Source: Rotaria sordida
Lineage: Eukaryota; Rotifera; Eurotatoria; Philodinida; Philodinidae
Reading direction: 5' to 3'
Length of the DNA stretch: 64,000 nucleotides
Assembly: GCA_905250125.1 (NCBI GenBank)
Contig: CAJNOL010001134.1
Location: 10,329-74,328 of the forward strand
Shown in pieces: positions 38,130 to 50,642 of this stretch. A model generated the notes under the pieces. The model was not told the DNA's origin, ran no database searches, and saw only the letters and a list, made by a program, of their open reading frames with translations. The position numbers were made by a program, and so were the translations under genes. The stretch's first letter is position 1. The number at the start of each line of letters is the position of its first letter.

Positions 38130-38520
38130 CTGTCAACAAAAACGTAGAATGATATACCCTACAATAGAGTTTATCAGCCTCATAGATCTTGCATCAAATT
38201 TTCTTGCACCTTGTACCGTTATAAAGATAATAAATTCTTCCAGTGTTGACCAATTGTTTTCATAAAAATTTGAAAGGTTTATTATCTTTACAGCAGTGCA
38301 ATACTTGACGACAACGAAGCATATAATAAACATTGAAGGTTTATGAAATTGGCGTGTATCTTGAAATGATTTATGAAACTTCTATGTAAGATTCCTGAGA
38401 TAATATTAAATTGAGGGTAGCTGCTGAACATGTGTTCATGAATGCTTGGCGAATTAATGAGAGTTAAATATAACATGTAGCGTTTTTCTGCGGCTTGAGT
38501 CTGATAGAAAATATTCGAAG
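38130..38520 (-). pseudogene. F-box-family fragment, decayed
   Basis: Two minus-strand frames, 38476-38288 and 38333-38133, read through adjoining segments. The first contains YMLYLTLINSPS and HEHMFSSYPQFNI, the second IINLSNFYENNWSTLEEFI. The Leu-rich pattern resembles the C-terminal chain of F-box/LRR proteins. A frame change between the segments and no start codon mark it as a remnant. It may be the displaced 3' end of the neighbouring F-box pseudogene. Confidence 0.4.
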
Positions 38521-38832
38521 AAATATCCTTTTATTGAAATGATCATTAGTAAAGTATAACTTAATCTTAAAGTTTGGCGAACGTACGCACTCCATTATAG
38601 TTACTAACGAAAATGTTCATATGTGAGGCAAATGCTAAATATTTCGGAGCCTCTATCATATCTCATCGGAATCCATCAAGAGGTATTAAGGTTTCAGTAG
38701 CCAATTTATTATGTAATGTACCGTGGTGTAGACGTAGGAATGGATTAGTTGAGTAGAAAACTCTCACCGACAATCATTTTCTAGTACAACCATTTTCAAA
38801 CAGTTCCTTATCTCAAGACAATCAAAATTTGA

Positions 38833-40303
38833 TTCAATCGTCCTGTTTTTTTTCCAACTGTTCCTTTTTACATTCGACCAATAATTAATATCTCCAATAC
38901 GTAACTCTTGTAGTGTCTATGGAACAGGCAAAGAAAACATCCGATCAGTTACACAAACAAAAAACAAAGCATATTTACCATGTTCTGTCGAAGAGCATAG
39001 GCGAGATGTGATGCTCCTTTCTTGCAGATTTTATTTTCTCCAAGATTAAGTGAGGTCAGTGTCTGTGGAAGAAGTGAGATGTCGAAAATACAACGAGAAG
39101 AGTAGACCATGTACCTTGTTGTATCAGAGTGCCTCGGGAAGATGTTGTACTCGTCTGTTATCGATTTTATTCTATTCCAAGTGGAGTCTAGTCAATGTCT
39201 GTATGAAAGAGATGAAGAGTTGAGGAGAGAGATACAACAGAAGACGCGTTACGATGTTGTTTTGAAGAATTTCGACGAGACATTGCGCTTCTATATTGTC
39301 GGTCCCATTGTATCCGTCATACTTTGGGTCCCCACTGAATTTGAGTGAAGTCAGTGGCTTTATTTTGTGTTTCTTGCCAATGCAGTGCATCTGTTGATGA
39401 TACTTCAAACCTGGCTAAGTTCGTGAAATTCATCATAAAGCCTGGAGTCGTATAGAGCCAGAAGCATTTGTTCTCAATCCAAAACGATGTTTGAAATGGA
39501 GATATTAGTTTATGTAAACTAAGTATAATAATAATATCCATCGAGAACAGAAATCAAGTTTCCTTTGCATAGACCAATAAGTTTTAAGTGATGAAGAGAA
39601 GGTGTTGTTACCGAAATGAGCAACTAGAATTGCAGCATAGAAAAGGTACACTTGACTATTGCTAACGACTTCCATTGTACACTGCTTATAAAGTTATTTT
39701 TTGGAGCAATAGTTTCACTATTAGACTGAATCATACAGTCGTCCATTTGAAATATTTATACTTGAGGGAAATCTTGTAATATAACAATAAAATCACTGAA
39801 TGTACAAATGCCAATTTGTAAGTGCTTCAGTCTGTAATCAGCCGGTCAAGTTATGTTTTCCGATTAATACTTCAAATTATCTAGTCGTAATTTTGGAGAT
39901 TGATGTTTATTGATTATCAATGAAATCAGACACAATATTATGTTGAATCATTATTACAAAGATCTATTGAGAGTGAAATGAGTGATTGTGATGTCACTTG
40001 TTTGATAGAGCACTCTAGTTCTTCGTCACTGATAAAATGCAATGTGAATGAACGAAATCGACCAGTGTCGAAAAGTGACTTCAATAATGTGACGCTTTCG
40101 GGATGAACAAAATAATGAATAGTTTGAGAATCTGTTTGTGATTTTGAGTGGAAATCACATTCAAATCGATCATAAGAATTGACACAACAATATTGAGATT
40201 TACTGGCCGGACAAATTGCAAATAACAACGTTTGAATGTCACAAGGGTCAAGAATATGATGAATCAAATCGACAGCCAATTGAAATAGATTGGCTTCTGT
40301 CAT
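38833..40303 (-). pseudogene. F-box/LRR (ribonuclease-inhibitor type) pseudogene
   Basis: The start MTEANLFQLAVDLIHHIL at 40303 resembles an F-box-like N-terminus. After a frameshift near 39940 the chain continues as LKHLQIGICTFSDFIVIL. Further on it reads LHKLISPFQTSFWIE and then RI-type leucine-rich repeats. Two repeat exons are exactly 84 nt (28 residues): 39198-39115 and 39062-38979, with phase-0 introns of 54 and 52 nt. The second reads TLTSLNLGENKICKKGAS and is intact. The first has in-frame TAG and TGA (LE*NKI and EAL*YN). Several other stops interrupt the middle. A fourth repeat from 38916 is degenerate. The gene is dead in this copy unless stops are sequencing errors. Confidence 0.7.
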
Positions 40304-41779
40304 TGTTACTAGTTGGATGAATTTAATCAAGCGTAGTTGAAATTAGTGGACAATCAAGGTATTATTCTCTGTCAATAAGTTAGGGCTGTGTTACGATTTT
40401 TCGTTTCGTTTGGGTGTGGATAAGTCAAAACAGGTATCGTTCAACTGCTAAATCATGCAGGTTTTAGTCATTTGGACTGTTTTCTACCTTGGAAAAAGTA
40501 TTTTTAATTACGCTGCAATATGCTACTCTATATGCATCATAGTTGAAAAACTAACTTGCAAAGTATACTATGTATCATATTCAAGATATGGTCCACAGAC
40601 TTTGTTTGATGCATGAAATGTAAGATCGTACTATCACTTTGTGAAACGAAAACTAATAATGAACAAATTGAAGGAGTACCGCATTGAGGTGGCGGTGTTG
40701 AGAGAAACATCGATGTTTGGGATGATGTTACTTAAGTAGACGACTACACGTTTGTTTGCTTAGGCGCGTTAGGTCAATCAACAAAAGCCGCATATGATGT
40801 TACAGTGTGTATCTGGGTAAGAGAGCCACCGAGCTTGGAAAGATCCAGATGCTTGAGGACGTGAATGTGGGGTGTGGGTTCTCTTCTTTCCCACGTACGT
40901 ACACACATCATACCCTTATTTCGTTGTGCATATATTATCTACCCATTGGTAAACAAATTTGTTTCATCGACTACAGCATACTTGCCCATGAGTATTAGTA
41001 TTAGCAAGAAATGGTTACCCTAGGATTGAAAAATAATAATCTGGTTTACAACAATACAATTCTACTGAAATTCTTCTCATGAACTTGTCAACGGTTCAAA
41101 AATAAATCATGATAAATTGTAGCTAAGTTCACAAAAGCACAGAGGGATACTTTTACGGCAACATGTGCCATTTCGGAGTGTTATGTAATCGTCAGTTAAC
41201 TTCATGTGAAGATTTATTGTGCTTAAAATAAATACCAATAATCAGGCTGGTGTTGCTTACTATTATGCTCATGAAATTCGAACGATTCATCACATAGAAT
41301 TGTGAGAATTCTCATTTTTAAATCAAAGATCAACTTTATATTTCTATCTGAATAATGAAAGTTTATTTTGTTTTGTTTCTGAACTGTTAAATGCGATCAT
41401 AAGATCGAGAATTGCAATAGAATGATGTTGATATATGACCGATATGAATTTTTTCTCAACTCCATCAAAGTTTGACGAATCGATGAATGTAAACAGTGTA
41501 TAAATTACAATATTTCTCATCAAAATCAACATTCGTGAAGTGCTGAGAGTATTTTTATGAAAAAAATTTTATTATATATCGGTCATTCAATAGAACTGAA
41601 TTGAAATTGAATTTCAACGTAGATTTTAGAAGAAGAAATCTTCTATTGAGTCTGTTCTGTTCATAGGATTATTTGAAAAGTTATAGATTATATTAAAAAA
41701 AAATTGGAAGTAGACTTCTTAACATAAAAGAGTTTATTAAACTTCTATGAGAAAAGTATTTCATTTTGTTTTCATTTGA
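40304..41779. other. Intergenic, no supportable gene
   Basis: Only short frames without recognisable features. A single G/T-rich arm (TTTGGGTGTGGATAAG) near 40409 and a hairpin at 40861 belong to the dispersed hairpin family. Confidence 0.4.
40861..40918. repeat. Telomere-like hairpin
   Basis: G/T arm GTGAATGTGGGGTGTGGG, pyrimidine loop TTCTCTTCTTTC, C/A arm CCCACGTACGTACACACATC followed by ATACCCTTA. GTGGGGTGTGGG and CCCAC pair across the loop. Confidence 0.7.
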
Positions 41780-41936
41780 ATGGCCAATGCGCGAACGCAA
41801 ATGACCGCAGAACAAATTCTCCACTCGAGAAAGTCCGATGTGGGCTCTTCGCAGGCGTCAACGGGAGCGATGTGCAATGCTCGCGCCTCAACCTGGAGCA
41901 TTAACATTACTGACCGTTAATGCATCCGTGGCAGGT
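41780..41936 (+). other. GC-rich exon-like patch
   Basis: About 155 bp of markedly higher GC than its flanks, ending at a strong donor (GGCAG|GTAAGT at 41935). A frame starting ATGGCCAATGCG at 41780 runs 46 codons; another overlapping frame runs to the donor (LLTVNASVAG). No family was recognised and no downstream exon was found, so it may be a stranded exon or gene fragment. Confidence 0.3.
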
Positions 41937-43709
41937 AAGTATGATTACTACTTCGTCTTCTTCATCATTATATACCAATATAACAGGCATAAAATGCACA
42001 GTAGACTAATAAAACGAAAGGAAAGAAACAAAATAGACTATGACTCATCACATCAACACTTCTTTTTCTTTTCTTACTTTCTTTTATTTCTATCAAAATG
42101 TTGAAATTGCTGTAACTTTTTTTCGAAATTAAGTTTTGCACATCATTACATTCGATATATTCATATCCATAACCACATTATAACAAGAAATCACCTAAAT
42201 AATTAAGCAATTTCTATTCTAAAAACAAATTATTTGATTTTTTTTTCATTCTTTTTACTATAAACGAATGAAAGAAATGTCGTACTCTACGCGTTCAAAT
42301 TTTTAAATGTATTTTTTTTTCAATTGGATCAGATCTTTGAGTTTGATAATAAATTTCTTATACTCAACTCTATGAAGTATGAGATTTGTGTAGGCTATCT
42401 ATCAGATGAATCATTGATAGTATTATTTAATGGAATATTCATCGAATATTTTCAATATATCAAACATATTTCATTGATTTGTTCAATGGGATGATCTTTT
42501 TCTCATTTGCTTATTAGAAATATTGAATCACATCTGAATTTTCAACAAATTACAAAATCAATATTTGATAAATTTTTTTCTTAAACAAGGATATGAGTGT
42601 GAATGAAGAGAAGAGAAAAATCCACCCACAAACCACATCCTCAATTCATTTTTAGAATACATATGATATTGTGTATTAATTCCTTAATTGTGAATCTTTC
42701 ATACTAATATCTCGTACTACTTGATAAGATTATTTCAGCAACATAGAAATATCACGTATTGTAGTAGCTATAGCACATCCATACCCTTCTTTGCTATTCA
42801 GTCTAATGCTTATAACAATAACAATATTAAATTAACGAGCGAATAGTAACAATGCAAGAAAAAATAGAGCACTCCTACAAAAAAAGGAAAACCAAATTTT
42901 TGTTCGAAATACATAGCACTTGCTGACAATGGATCACCGTTCGAAAAGAACTATCATCTTTTAGAGATTTTACATTTTGCATATTTTGTATTAGTATAAT
43001 GAAGTTAAAGAAGACAATGTGAGTTCCACATATCAGATCCAAAGGGACTGCACTAATAACAAGCTTTGTTTCTTTATTTAATATAGGTTGCAAGTAACAT
43101 TAAATAGAAATGTGCATGGATGTCTCTTTCTCTCCATTCATCAGTCGTATTCTTGTACATAAGCGACATCTCTCATCAAGTTATTTTCTCTCATGCGTGA
43201 TCGCTCATGTAAAATGATCAGGAGGCAAGAGCATATCCGAATATATTGAGAATCCTAATACATCAAATAAAGAAGACCATAGTCAACTATCGTTATGAAT
43301 CATCTACGAAGGTATTGTCTCAAGTTTCTACCGGTGCGTATGTGAGTAATCATTATTCTTGCTTACTTTTGATCGATTCACGAATTGCACATTAGCTACC
43401 AAAATAATATGATCAGCACATCTACATTACTGAACTCAAGAAATAAGAAAGATCATACAAATACTTCACATAATGATGCTAAATAATTTTACTTGCTACA
43501 TTTCAACGATTCCTGTGAGTGATGTATTCTCAAAAAATGATTCCAATGATAAAACAAAAGCGTGCCTCCGATAAATATATTTATTGAAAACAAAAAATAA
43601 AAATAGAGTATTAATAAAACGAAAAACCCTGAGAATCCATTGGCAGTGAGACGAAAATAGAAATCTTTCGAAATTGTACATAATGCTTCATGGTATTCTT
43701 TTTTAGTGA
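41937..43709. other. Intergenic, no supportable gene
   Basis: AT-rich sequence with one hairpin (42587). No recognisable coding region. Confidence 0.4.
42587..42644. repeat. Telomere-like hairpin (diverged)
   Basis: Left arm AAGGATATGAGTGTG, purine loop AATGAAGAGAAGAGAAAAA, right arm CCACCCACAAACCACATCCT. The outer AGGATATG/CACATCCT ends pair. Confidence 0.6.
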
Positions 43710-45014
43710 CTACTGCTGGGTGGCGTTTTTGCTATAAAAAAAATAAATACCTTTACATCGTTCGGAATACTTTCTATTAAAAAGACTTACGTGTTGGTTT
43801 GCGTGTCTAGTTCAATTATTTCTTCATCTGACAGTATTATCCAGAGCTCATCGCTAGAAGATATAACACATGACGAACGAACAATTCCTGGTAACTCTTC
43901 AATTATTTCCTCACTTCGAAGTGTATTTCACGGAATCTTCGCATGACGAGGGATCAAATGTCCAATGAACAGTTCTACGTAGCCTCCTTCAACTATTTCC
44001 TCATGTCGAAGCATTTTTGTCCGAAATGCCACATGAGAAAAAATTGCATGATAAATAAATAATTATAGTTGAATCTCTACAATTATTTCTTCATTGCGAA
44101 ATGTGTATTTGTTGAAATTGTCACATAAGAAGAGATCTTATGACAAATGAATAATTTCAGGTTGCTCGATTCAATGGTTGCCTCAATTCGACGTATGTTT
44201 GTTCGAATCATCATATCAGCAGAGATCGTATGTGAAATGAATTATTCGAGTTTAGTTCTTTTCAACTATTTCCTCATGTTCAAATATATTTATTGAAACT
44301 ATTACTATGAGAAGAAATCATATGAGAAATGAAGAATTCTACTCGACTCTCTTCAAGTATTTCCTTGTTTCGAAGTATTTTTATCTGAATCATAGTATGA
44401 TTAGAAATCTCATGACAAATGAATAATTCTAGGTTGCTCTCTTTGACTATTTCGTCAATTTGCAATTTATTTTTCGAAATTGTCGCAAAAGAAGAGATTA
44501 CATGTTGAATGAATTTTTCGAGGTTGTTTTCTTCAAATATTTCTTGGCTTCAATGTGTATCTGTCAGAGTTACCACATGACGTGAATTCACATCTTAAAT
44601 GAATAATTCTACTTGACTGTCTCAAACTATTCCGTTATTTTCAAGTTTAACTGTCGGAATTGTCTAATGAGCAACGATCACATGACAAATGAACAATTCT
44701 AAATGTTTCTGTTCTATTTTTTTTCTTACTTCTAAGTTCACTTGTTAGAATTATTGCAGAAGGAGAGATCACATGATACATGATCAATTCTAAATCGGTT
44801 GGTTACTCTGTTAAACTATTACGTCATTATGGATTGTGTTTGTTGGAATCGTCGCACAATGAGAGATCATTTGACAAATGAACAATTCTACACGTTTCGC
44901 CCGCATTTGATGGGAAGATTTGCGTTCGTTGCCTTCGGCCAGTGATGGCATGAGCATTACGGCTAGAATGGGTACCAGAAATAGTAGCTGCATTGCAGTT
45001 TTATGTATAGTCAT
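43710..45014 (-). pseudogene. Secreted protein of 30-residue tandem repeats, interrupted by stops
   Basis: The ATG at 45014 opens a signal peptide (MTIHKTAMQLLFLVPILAVM, then LMPSLAEG). A short charged stretch ending MRAKR, a possible dibasic cleavage site, comes next. The first repeat follows, VELFICQMISHCATIP. Its frame ends in TAA at 44811, leaving a 67-residue product. Eleven more 90-bp units follow, with consensus (V/L)ELFIC H.ISS..TI.TN....EEIVEES. Most stay near the same frame but stops occur in units 3, 4, 7 and 8. A good donor (GTAAGT at 43800) and acceptor (43732) lead to a last exon reading KNATQQ-stop at 43712. A TATA box lies upstream. This was once, or is in another allele, a long repetitive secreted protein. 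Function unknown. Confidence 0.6.
43830..44900 (-). repeat. Twelve-copy 90-bp tandem array
   Basis: The plus-strand landmark GAA(C/T)AATTCT or a variant appears near 43879, 43967, 44057, 44149, 44239, 44331, 44421, 44511, 44601, 44691, 44782 and 44880. Spacing is 88-98 bp and most often exactly 90, that is thirty codons. Copies have diverged by point changes and small indels. Confidence 0.85.
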
Positions 45015-45105
45015 GATTAACAATGATAGTGACGGATGCGAAGCTGGAATGTTTGTTTTTATTTGAACTTGATGGTGTTTTGTAATTATGTGAAAGTAGG
45101 ACTCG

Positions 45106-45113
45106 TTTTTATA
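45106..45113 (-). promoter_or_regulatory. TATA box of the repeat-protein gene
   Basis: TATAAAAA on the minus strand, about 92 nt before the ATG at 45014, leaves room for a 5' leader of about 60-65 nt. The position fits a core promoter. Confidence 0.45.
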
Positions 45114-47479
45114 GTCTCAATGTTTAAAAGAACAGAAAAATAGTGTAAAACATTGTTTTTCTCTCTCTCTGACTCAGTTGTTTGAAATCAGTTAAGCATG
45201 GCCGATGTGCGTCAGTAAAAATGACGTGCGATAAATCAGATATCGCTTACGCTAATCATGTGAAGTCAACAATAGTGTATGACGTGTAATCATACCTTAT
45301 TGACCTACTTGTTTTTTTCTTCATCTATGGGTCTTTTCTACTGCAACCGTCAGTGAGAAAAGCAAATCTTTAATCACATTTTGTGACTCTTTTCTTTGTT
45401 TATCAGTAGAAAGTTCACCCGTGTCGTCCTATTCGTATTTTGACTAATACACACAATATGGAGATGGAAAGATTTAGTTCATTGGTAGAAGTACCCATGT
45501 AAAAAAACGGAAAAAATATGATTATAACAGATTTTTTTTTGTGATTAAAAATATATGATATTCGATTTTTTTAAAGGTGTGGGTGTGAATGAAGAGCTAA
45601 TCCGAACCGACAGATTTACATGCACATACACATCCCACTTCTATGGTCTTCAGGAAAATCCTTATAACTTCATTATTATCAGTGATACAGAGTTTAGAGT
45701 AATTTCAAATTAAAGCCAGTACCTGCGCGCAAGTTTTGTGGGAACAGAATTTTGAAATTCATTTTCATTCATTTTTATGTTCATTTTAGTGCATACGGTG
45801 TCAAGATAAGCCAAAGAATGTCACTTCATGTCACTAAATCTCGCCTTTCTCAACACAACAATCAACTGTAAAAAAGTTGGTCGAACAAAAAGTTTACTCT
45901 CATTTAGATCTTTAAAGCAAAAAAAGCTATTAGTTATATCTTGAACCGGGTGGAAGTTATCTTAATTTTTCTGATTGAAAATCATGTTCTGAGAAAAAAC
46001 AGTAAATAATTTTAGACATGGAGTTTTTCATTTAAATCCACAAAAAAAGAACATATTAAAATGGCATATTCAAAATCTATTTAAATGGAATTTTTAAAAG
46101 CACGTAACAGATGACGTGAGTTAGCACCATCTGTTTCGCTTAAATTATATAAGAATGTTTATTTCATGCTTATGCAAGTAAAACTCTTTCGAAAAGTCAT
46201 ATATATTCTGAGAAAAAACTTCGCTCCATTTTTCTATGATGAAAAGCCAACTTCAATTTTATTTTCGAAACAAAAAAATGGATTTTCAAAGGGAAGAGGC
46301 TCCCAGTAGTGCACAATCTACCCGTGTGCGCGAACGACCGTTCAGGGACATTTTTTGAGAAATAATGGGTACTCCATGGTACATGTCGCTCTTTTATCTT
46401 CTATCTTTGAGAGATTTAAGACTTGTCCAAATTTTAGTTCTGAACTCGCTGGATAGAGAATTCAATTCTCTACAAAACTACCGAGTTTGTTTTTCGAGGA
46501 GATTTTTCATGTAGGCATAAGCCTGATGAAATCAAAATCTATTGAATGGTCAAACTGCCAATTTCTATTTTTCTACAGATAAAAAATAATGATTTGTGTG
46601 AGCGTGTGTTCATTACGACCGATGCTAAAAGCTAAGTATTGTATATCAAAAGATAGAGAATTTTTTGCTCTACATGCTCATGAACTTAGGATGGTTCTGA
46701 GTGTTTTATTCAAAAGAAGAAAAAAGTTGCGAACTAACATTTGAAGATATTTTGGATGTATTATGAAAAATTATTTTATATCACAAGTCGAATTCGTCCT
46801 ATAAAAAAGGTTGATTGCCGTATCACTGGATGCACAATTAAGTTTTGAACAAAATGGCACATGTGTTCAATTAAATAGTTGAAACGCGTAGGCTATTTTG
46901 AATCAATTGAAATCAATATCTCAGATTTGTCCGGAACCAGATTTTTTTGGTATTTCAACATTTTCTATTTTGAATTTTTTTTTTCTCTCAAATATTTGTT
47001 CTAACACTTTGAAAGTCATACCGAAATATGTAAGATTTTGTGTACACTATTGTAGCATATTTTAAATTTCAGCAGATCCGTTTCTAAAAATTCCCTATCA
47101 TTTTTTTCGCTTTTTTAAAAAATTTTCACACTTGTACAATGGAATACTACATGTTAAGACAGTTTTACAGGAAGTTAAATTTTCTATCTACTGATATAAA
47201 AACTAAAATTTAAAATAATTGTTAAATGCTTCAGAAGATAGATAATAAAACTGGGTCATTTATTATGGAGTATCCGTTTATTTTTCTCTTTCAAGGAAAA
47301 ATTTTTCATCTTAGCGGCAGATTCTGCACTTCTGAAGTCTTCCTTAACATGAAGGAGAATAGAAAAAAATTTATTTTGTACAAAAATGCCAGTGCGGAAA
47401 AGTCAGGTAATGTTGATCATCAATGAAATAATTGATGAATGTACAGGAATATTTCAAACTGAAAGCATTCAAATATTGA
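45114..47479. other. Intergenic, no supportable gene
   Basis: Contains a hairpin at 45573 and a short sequence ACCCATGTAAAAAAA near 45491 that matches the end of the TIR element at 9930. It also has small frames (for example 47226) without recognisable content. Confidence 0.4.
45573..45640. repeat. Telomere-like hairpin (diverged)
   Basis: Left arm AAAGGTGTGGGTGTG, then AATGAAGAGC, and a right part ATGCACATACACATCCCAC. The purine motif GAAGAG sits where the loop stands in other copies. Confidence 0.6.
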
Positions 47480-48691
47480 TATTCATATGAAAAATTCAAT
47501 CAGTCATCTTCCTATTCCGTGTTCTGCAATTATTTCAATCAAATCAACTGCATATTCGATATCACCATATAATTTCATCATTATTTGTAATCGTTTCATA
47601 TTTTTCTTTTGAATATTCATTTCTTTTTTATTTAACATAAATTCAATAATCATGTTGATCAGCAAAAATCGGTGTGCAAAGAATTGATGTATTTTACCAA
47701 ATACTTTCATAAACACTATTAATACCTCTGTATGAAATGAATAAATCTACCTTTGAATGAGCTAAAAAGTCCATTTTACAATACGTATATTCGATGATAA
47801 TTTATTCGATAATAAATCACGTTCTTTTAACACTCATACAAAACGATATTCATCGAATATTTTAATGGCATTATATATTTTTTGTATTTGTTCATTTGAT
47901 ATTGAAACACAAGTACCAAAATTAATATAGATTATTGATCGATTATCGAATTCGATCCATTGTCAATCTTCATCAAATAATTGTGTTAGATAGTAATTCA
48001 AAGGAAGTTTCATTGGCAACACAATGATTCAGTTAATTGAACATATTCAAATTCAAACGCATTATTAACAAAAATCATCTATGAATGATATCACGATGAT
48101 AGATAATATATATTATTTAAATGTACGTATGAATAAATTTGCAACAATTGAATGAATACTCTGCGGTGGATCAAGACAATAGGTTGGATTATAATCTGAT
48201 GATGAAATATATTTCCAACCGAGATAAGATATTATATTGGTATTATTAATTATATAACTAGTAATATTAAAATAATCAGCTATATCAGCACCAGCATATA
48301 TTAATAGATCAATAATAGCTTTGACTGTTTCTTATTCATGAAATATATCAGATCGAATTACATTCAACATTTGTCCATACATTTTTTTAAAATCATTTTC
48401 AATGAAAATTTGAAGAAGTTTCAATGCCTCTGAATGTGAATGAGCTTCTGAAGCAAGTATTTTATACGATAAGACAAGATCAGTTTTATTTTGACATAGA
48501 CCAAGATCGAGAAATTTAATTGTTGTATTCGAACAACTAATTATATAAATATTATGGTCATTATTATGATGTTGATATAATTCAATTGCTTGATGTAAAA
48601 ATAGATTGACATGATTGATGTATGAAATTGAAATAAATAAGGCTGGTTTTTTTCGACTTTTTCTCTGCGAAAAAGAACAGTCCATTGTCAA
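47480..48691 (-). pseudogene. UDP-glycosyltransferase (GT1) pseudogene
   Basis: The 5' part, from about 48675, reads KKPALFISISYINHVNLF, HNIYIIS and SEALKLLQIFI, as in the acceptor-binding half of UGTs. After a stop at 48332 it continues AIIDLLIYAGADIADYFNI, YLGWKYI and CLDPPQSIHS. The nucleotide-binding half then appears as IIYINFGTCVSISNEQIQKI and, near the end, LYGDIEYAVDLIEII. Frameshifts and stops separate the blocks. The donor-sugar signature with its HCG core is destroyed. A putative acceptor just before the 5' block (TTTTTCGCAG) suggests a lost first exon with the signal peptide. In animals these enzymes conjugate lipophilic compounds in the ER; this copy should be inactive. Confidence 0.75.
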
Positions 48692-48984
48692 TATTAATAA
48701 TAAAACAAAAATAAGAATAATTTATTTCAACATTATTCTAGACAGAGAGAAAAAAATGTTACATCATTTAATAGTAGAGTTCAGAATTTGGTGGTAATAG
48801 ATTCAGTGTTTTTGTTTGGACTTCTCGTGGAGGGATCGGCCTATTGGTAAGAGGATCTAGCTTCTTCACTCTATGACTTCACTATTGGCTTCATATCAGT
48901 TTTTGAGGATATGATTCGACATAGTCAAATGAGGGCGTAGATGTAGATTCATCTTATCTTAACCCACACATCCAGAACCGTATC

Positions 48985-49280
48985 CACTGGCGTCTCCGAA
49001 AGAACATTCTAAATGTTCAAGATTAGAAAATATTTCATAAAATTGTTTTCCTTGATAAGAACTATTAATTATTTTGTCATATAAAAAGATTATAAAGATA
49101 CCCATCTTTCAATCCTTTTGTTAAAGTATTTATAGTATTCATTATCGTTCAATAGTGATTTTAAATAGTTTGATTCAATACGTATTGATCATAATTGCAG
49201 TGCACTTATTAGTCTATCAAAAAATATTATTGAACTTTCCATTTCACAGTCTCACATCATACCTAAATGCTTTAGATTTG
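48985..49280 (-). pseudogene. F-box-family fragment
   Basis: Minus-strand pieces read NLEHLECSFGDASG, YFNKRIERWVSL and FDRLISALQL across stops. These resemble the C-terminal Leu-rich chain of the F-box proteins seen at 38-40 kb. No start, no intact frame. Confidence 0.35.
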
Positions 49281-50642
49281 ATAGATTAAGGGTATATTAA
49301 ATGAATGTATTGATTATTAGAATATGAGTAAATTTGATTTTTTATTTCTAGATTTAACAACAATTTTAAACAAAATTGATTAAATAAAGACTTACGAACA
49401 TATTCAAATTAATTTGTCAAAATGATAATTCAATCAATCAAATGAATAAAAAATAACAAATACATTAAGATATTTCAAACATTTAATTATTATTTCGTTT
49501 AGTAATAATTCAAATTTCATGACATATTGAAATTTATTCATCATAGAAGAAATGAAAATACTTTTCTATATGAAAGAAATAGTCTTTTACTTAGTCATAT
49601 GTTTTAACGCTGTTGTACTTACACAAGATATACTTTATTGTGTAATATCAACTAATAATGGTTCGTTATCTATTAGGTTTTCCTTTTTATCTTCATTATC
49701 AAACTATACATCGATGAAAAGAATTGCTTAGAAGTTTGTAAGATTCTGCTGTCAGATTAACAACGAATAAGTGAAACTAGTTGATATTATTAGTGCACTC
49801 GTAGATTCTACGCCACAACATAAAATGAAGTGAGAGTGTGGCTGTGACCATAAACATCTACTCACACCCACAAGACGATTTTTATCTATACCTTTTTTTT
49901 CGGGCCTCACAAGACTTTTTAACCTCCTTTCGCATAGATAGTCCGAGAAAAGATCTGGAAAAGCGTTCTTTAGGGTCAAATTTTATAACTCTATCAGAAT
50001 CCAGATGAATACGGATCATTAGAAACACTCAGCTATTTATAACAATAAAATACGACTACGATAACAGTAAGAGAAGCATGCGAACTCCTTTTTTTTCGGT
50101 GCTTTTAGTACATTGAACATTTTGAACTCAAATGAGACTGTAATGGTTAAAAGCAATTTTTGACGCTCTATGCAAATATACCATTGAATTGATAAATAAA
50201 GGCCAACAAGAAATTCAAAACTGCGAAATACGACTAAACATACTCTATTTGAGAGTGAGCAAGTGAATGTGCATGTGAGTCTTTTCTTCATCCACATCGA
50301 AATTATTTCTCGAAGTAACAACATTTTTTTTTTCTGCAGAACAATCAATCATGCCCTACTACTCTCTTTTTCATCTTTCGAATAATATTTTTCTGAAAGT
50401 ATTACACATTATTCCATTTGTATGTTGCTGTAAAAAGAAATACATGTAATGGCTTTTAATGCAAAATAGGATGCAACGTTCTATTACTTTAAAAAACAAA
50501 ATCATCAAGTGTTCTGTTTCAACATATTGATTGCACATGATAGATGCTTCTCGAAACATTTGTAATCATGGAAAGTTTGTTTGTGAATAGGCATCATATG
50601 TATTTATTACAAAGTAAAAATGCATTCTCTGTCTTGTAAAAC
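49281..50642. other. Intergenic, no supportable gene
   Basis: Upstream DNA of the three-finger gene. Holds a hairpin at 49828 and a weak hairpin-like pair near 50249-50305 (GTGAATGTGCATGTGAG, TCTTTTCTTC, ATCCACATC). Confidence 0.4.
49828..49872. repeat. Telomere-like hairpin (short)
   Basis: G/T arm AGTGAGAGTGTGGCTGTG and C/A arm CTCACACCCACA around CATAAACAT. The arms pair over about 11 bp. Confidence 0.55.

Noticed and set aside
48825..48890. tRNA-like A-box (TATTGGTAAGAGG) near 48840, and TTCATTGGTAGAAG near 45480
   Set aside because: No matching B box (GGTTCGANTCC) or cloverleaf could be drawn; kept only as a faint SINE-like hint.
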